This document shows, one piece after another, positions 24,389 to 27,166 of a DNA stretch of 27,166 nucleotides. A program made the translations under genes and the position numbers. The notes beneath the pieces were generated by a model. The model did not search any database, had not been told where the DNA came from, and saw only the letters and a list, made by a program, of their open reading frames with translations. The DNA is from Phycisphaerales bacterium UBA7812 (GTDB lineage Bacteria > Planctomycetota > Phycisphaerae > Phycisphaerales > UBA1924): contig DLBY01000062.1 of assembly GCA_002480345.1 (NCBI GenBank), positions 1 through 27,166 on the forward strand, in the 5' to 3' direction. Position 1 is the first letter of the stretch. Each line of letters opens with the position of its first letter.

Positions 24389-27166
24389 ATGAGCAGCCGA
24401 ACAAACGAGCAGACGCACGAGAACGAGAGCCTGCGCGATGCGGGTCTGCGCGTGCGCCGCGTCGAGCGGCGCGGCAGCGCCCTCGTGCTGGTGGTCGGGA
24501 CGCTCGCGCTGATCGCGGTCTTCGCGGCCTTCTATGTGACGCTCGGGCAGGCGGACACCCGCGTCTCGCGCGGGGTGGAGCAGGGCGGCGCGATCGAGGA
24601 GGTCGAGCGGCAGTTCGCGGAGCACATCGCGGGCGTGGTCGGGCGCGACCGGACCGCGACCTTCGTCGAGACGATCACGGAGAACGAGCAGCTCGTGGGC
24701 GACCGGATTGCGCCCGACAACCAGACTTCGCGTCCCGCGACCGCCGCGGACCGGCAGCGGTTCGTCCGCGAGGTGACGGACTACCCGTACACGGACTATT
24801 CCAAGGTCAGCATCCTGAGCGACGGGAGCGGGACCGGTCCGCAGGACGCGCAGCTCCGGTTCGTTCCCCAGAACTACCTCAACAAGCCCCAGTCGCTGGG
24901 TGCGAGAATCCCGGAGGCGGTCGAGCGGTACCGCTTCAGGGCGGAGGGCGATGAGTCCTTCCAGTTCGATCTGCCCGGCGCGTTCGACCAGTTGAATCTT
25001 CAGGGGTCCGCGGATGCGCTCGCGGACCGGCGCGTCGCGTCCGATCCGTGGCTCGCCCCCAACGAGCCCACCTTCACGGGGCGCTTCGATCGCAACCAGC
25101 CCGTGAGTTTCCACGACTCGCGGATCTTCTCGAGCGCCGCGCTGAGTCTCGCGGGCGGGGTGAGCCAGGAAGAGCTGTTCTATCTGGACAACCGGGACTG
25201 GGCTCAGATCTCCAACCCCGCGCCCGACGGGCTGAGCGTCAACCTCTGGAACCTGCGGAACAACTTCGACGCGGAGAGCGGGCTGGGCGTGGACGCGTCG
25301 GGACGCCCCCGCATGAGCGAGAACCGCACGCTGCTGACCATCGCGCAGGACGGGACCTTCCGCCTCCGCGCGACCGATCGCCTGCACATCGACCCGCTGG
25401 GCAACAGCGGGACACCCAGCATTGTCGGGACCGATCCGAACAACCCGAACGCCAACCCGTTCACCTTCGCGATCAAGAACACGCCCGCGTGGTGGACGAT
25501 GAACCAGCGGTTCCTGTATTTCCCCGCCGACCCGTCCTTCCAGATCCTGGGTCGCAATGTCGACGGGAACGGGCGCCCGATCAACACGCAGTTCCTCACC
25601 CCCCAGACACCCGAGCGACCCGACTTCCCCGACCTGCAGTACGCGGACGCGGACGGGGACGGGTTCTACGACAGCCGCTGGTACGAGCTCCGGGATTCGA
25701 CGCTCGGGCCGGGCGGGGTGCTCGACCTGCTCGCGAACGAGACGGGGATGCGGTTCTTCTTCGCGCCCCGGATCATCGACCTGTCCGCGAAGGTGAATGT
25801 CAACAGCGCGACGGACGCGCTGGTCCCGCCCACGAGCGAGGTCCCCGGGGGCGCGACCCCCGCGGAGATCGACCTGCGCCGCCAGCTGACGATGGAGGAC
25901 GCCGCGGAGCGGTTCGCGCCGGTGTTCCAGAACCCCAACGCGCAGATCGGCAACCAGCGTCTGAGCTACGCGCACATCCAGCGCCTTCCCTTCTCAGAAG
26001 CGCAGATCAACGCGGGGGGGCGCCTCGTCGCGGCGGACTACGAGCGGTACGCGACCGGGTTCGACACATCGGTCAACCTGGGCAACGGGATCTTCCCGCT
26101 GACGGGGAACGGCATCGCGTCGGGCCGCTTCGCGTACGACGCGATCCGGCGCGCGATCCAGGGCGACGAGATCGCCCTTCCGACGGGTGTGACGGACCGT
26201 CGCGCGACGACCCCGGTGGGCAGCGTGGTCGCGCCGCTCGTCGAATCGTCCGCGTTCGAGTATTACCTCTTTGACCCGACGCTCGCGCCCAACGCGCGCA
26301 ACATCCGCGCCGACGCGGGCCTGGGAGTGGGCAGCGAGCTCAACTACACCCCCGCGACGCTCGCGGAGATCCGCGCGATGCCCGCGGCGAGGCGGGACTA
26401 CTGGCACTTCGTGGGCGGCGCCAACATCGCTGACCCCGCGGACCCGCCCCTCACCGCGCTCGGGGTGGGCGGCAACCTCTTCGGGCTCGACGACCTCTCC
26501 GAGTTGCTCACCTTCTACGGGCTCAACGACGACCGCGTCCTCAGCAGGCTCGAACGCGTCACACAGGGGCGGTTCGACAGCGCCGTCATCGCGGACGGCA
26601 CGACCCGGTACGGCCCGCTGCGCGCCAACCGTCCCACGGCGCTCGAGCGTCGCTTCCACGACGACCGCATCAACATCATCAACCCCAACAGCGGCAACGC
26701 GGGCATCGGATCCGACGGGCGGATCGACTACGAGTCGATGGCGCTGCTCGCGCTCAACCCGCGGCTGCGGCTCACGACGCTCAGCGGCGCGGCGCCGCTC
26801 CGCTCGCGCATCGTCGAGGACACGAACGGCGACGGGATTCTCTCCGCAGACGAGAAGCGTCTCACCAGCGCCGACGCGCGGCTCGACCTGACGGCGGACC
26901 CGTCGGCGGTTGACCTCTTCGGCGTCTACGCCGAGGCGCTGCTGCCCTATTCCGCGATCGATACCACCTGGGCCTTCGACCCCGACGGCGACAGCGTGCT
27001 CGTCGGTCCCCACACCGCGTTCGATTACAACCAGTACCGCACGCTCGCGTACGGGCATCGCGGCTCCGAACTCGCGCTGCGCCTCTCGGCGCACCTCGCG
27101 GTCAACATGGCCGACCAGCTCGACGACGACGACATCCCCAGCGCGATGACCGTCCTCGCGGCGGGC
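24389..27166 (+). CDS. Giant GspK/PilX-like minor pseudopilin, 3' end beyond window
   Basis: The frame stays open from 24389 to the last base, at least 926 codons with no stop. The leader ends ERRG (residue 29) before SALVLVVGTLALIAVFAAFYV. There is no Glu at +5 (Leu34), as in GspK, the tip pseudopilin that caps the complex. KVNVNSATDAL resembles the conserved INVNTA motif of GspK. A canonical EF-hand loop runs Asp811 to Glu822 (DTNGDGILSADE), and YADADGDGFYDSRW (about 416) and FDPDGDS are further Asp-rich loops; GspK is known to bind calcium. GspK in E. coli is about 330 residues. ATG at 24389 has AAGGAGG 6 nt upstream. An in-frame ATG at 24314, in TGATG with the previous stop, would add 25 residues. 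Confidence 0.82.
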   Translation, partial: MSSRTNEQTHENESLRDAGLRVRRVERRGSALVLVVGTLALIAVFAAFYVTLGQADTRVSRGVEQGGAIEEVERQFAEHIAGVVGRDRTATFVETITENEQLVGDRIAPDNQTSRPATAADRQRFVREVTDYPYTDYSKVSILSDGSGTGPQDAQLRFVPQNYLNKPQSLGARIPEAVERYRFRAEGDESFQFDLPGAFDQLNLQGSADALADRRVASDPWLAPNEPTFTGRFDRNQPVSFHDSRIFSSAALSLAGGVSQEELFYLDNRDWAQISNPAPDGLSVNLWNLRNNFDAESGLGVDASGRPRMSENRTLLTIAQDGTFRLRATDRLHIDPLGNSGTPSIVGTDPNNPNANPFTFAIKNTPAWWTMNQRFLYFPADPSFQILGRNVDGNGRPINTQFLTPQTPERPDFPDLQYADADGDGFYDSRWYELRDSTLGPGGVLDLLANETGMRFFFAPRIIDLSAKVNVNSATDALVPPTSEVPGGATPAEIDLRRQLTMEDAAERFAPVFQNPNAQIGNQRLSYAHIQRLPFSEAQINAGGRLVAADYERYATGFDTSVNLGNGIFPLTGNGIASGRFAYDAIRRAIQGDEIALPTGVTDRRATTPVGSVVAPLVESSAFEYYLFDPTLAPNARNIRADAGLGVGSELNYTPATLAEIRAMPAARRDYWHFVGGANIADPADPPLTALGVGGNLFGLDDLSELLTFYGLNDDRVLSRLERVTQGRFDSAVIADGTTRYGPLRANRPTALERRFHDDRINIINPNSGNAGIGSDGRIDYESMALLALNPRLRLTTLSGAAPLRSRIVEDTNGDGILSADEKRLTSADARLDLTADPSAVDLFGVYAEALLPYSAIDTTWAFDPDGDSVLVGPHTAFDYNQYRTLAYGHRGSELALRLSAHLAVNMADQLDDDDIPSAMTVLAAG

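Noticed and set aside
22212..24404. A 730-codon minus-strand open frame opposite the J-like pseudopilin
   Set aside because: The composition is that of an antisense shadow (Arg, Gly, Val, Asp, His), there is no ribosome site or motif, and the plus strand carries a clear prepilin gene with coupled junctions.
24125..25975. A 616-codon minus-strand open frame opposite the K-like gene
   Set aside because: Same reasons; the plus-strand frame has a prepilin N-terminus and a perfect ribosome site.
1..27166. CRISPR array, insertion sequence or prophage
   Set aside because: No spaced direct repeats, transposase, integrase or phage structural genes were seen; composition looks even from end to end apart from the AT-richer leader near 15120-15220.

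Overview
The window is a high-GC (about two thirds by eye), densely packed stretch of chromosome from a Gram-negative bacterium. A planctomycete of the Phycisphaerae type is my best guess. It rests on gene style: a PilB-PilT-PilB-PilC cluster followed by very large pseudopilins, an RluA-methyltransferase fusion, and high GC with weakly Shine-Dalgarno-led genes. I see no rRNA, tRNA, CRISPR array, insertion sequence or phage gene.

Positions 1-9530 hold mostly housekeeping genes. In order they are atpC (ATP synthase epsilon), a secreted esterase with an N-terminal Ig-like or carbohydrate-binding-like domain, an S41/Ctp protease, an EamA transporter, thiG, mscL (minus strand, sharing a terminator with thiG), and a three-gene proton-translocating transhydrogenase operon, pntAA-pntAB-pntB. 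A strong hairpin ends pntB and the gene convergent to it.

Positions 9530-11936 (minus strand) are a two-gene operon. A stand-alone coaB overlaps, through ATGAATAA, a gene fusing an arginine/glycine-rich tail, an RluA-family pseudouridine synthase and a class I methyltransferase.

Positions 12217-27166 (plus strand) are a type IV pilus / type II secretion-like locus. It encodes a GspE/PilB ATPase, PilT, a second GspE/PilB ATPase, PilC/GspF and five minor-pseudopilin-like proteins in the order of GspG-H-I-J-K. The last runs off the window. From pilC on, all junctions are overlapping or nearly so. The pseudopilins (407, 440, 444, 667 and more than 926 residues) are far larger than their classical counterparts, and four of them carry Asp/Asn/Gly-rich calcium-binding-like motifs. 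Both ATPases start with tandem 24-residue motifs like the c-di-GMP-binding MshEN domain. The AT-richer leader of the second ATPase gene contains strings resembling the core of the GEMM (c-di-GMP-I) riboswitch, so control by c-di-GMP at two levels is a testable idea. No secretin, alignment proteins or prepilin peptidase are seen; they would have to lie outside.

A window-wide signal is the apparent complete absence of the tetranucleotide ACGT, although ACGA, ACGC and ACGG are all abundant. It is visible in codon choice: Asp, Asn, Tyr and His codons end in T just before GTN codons.
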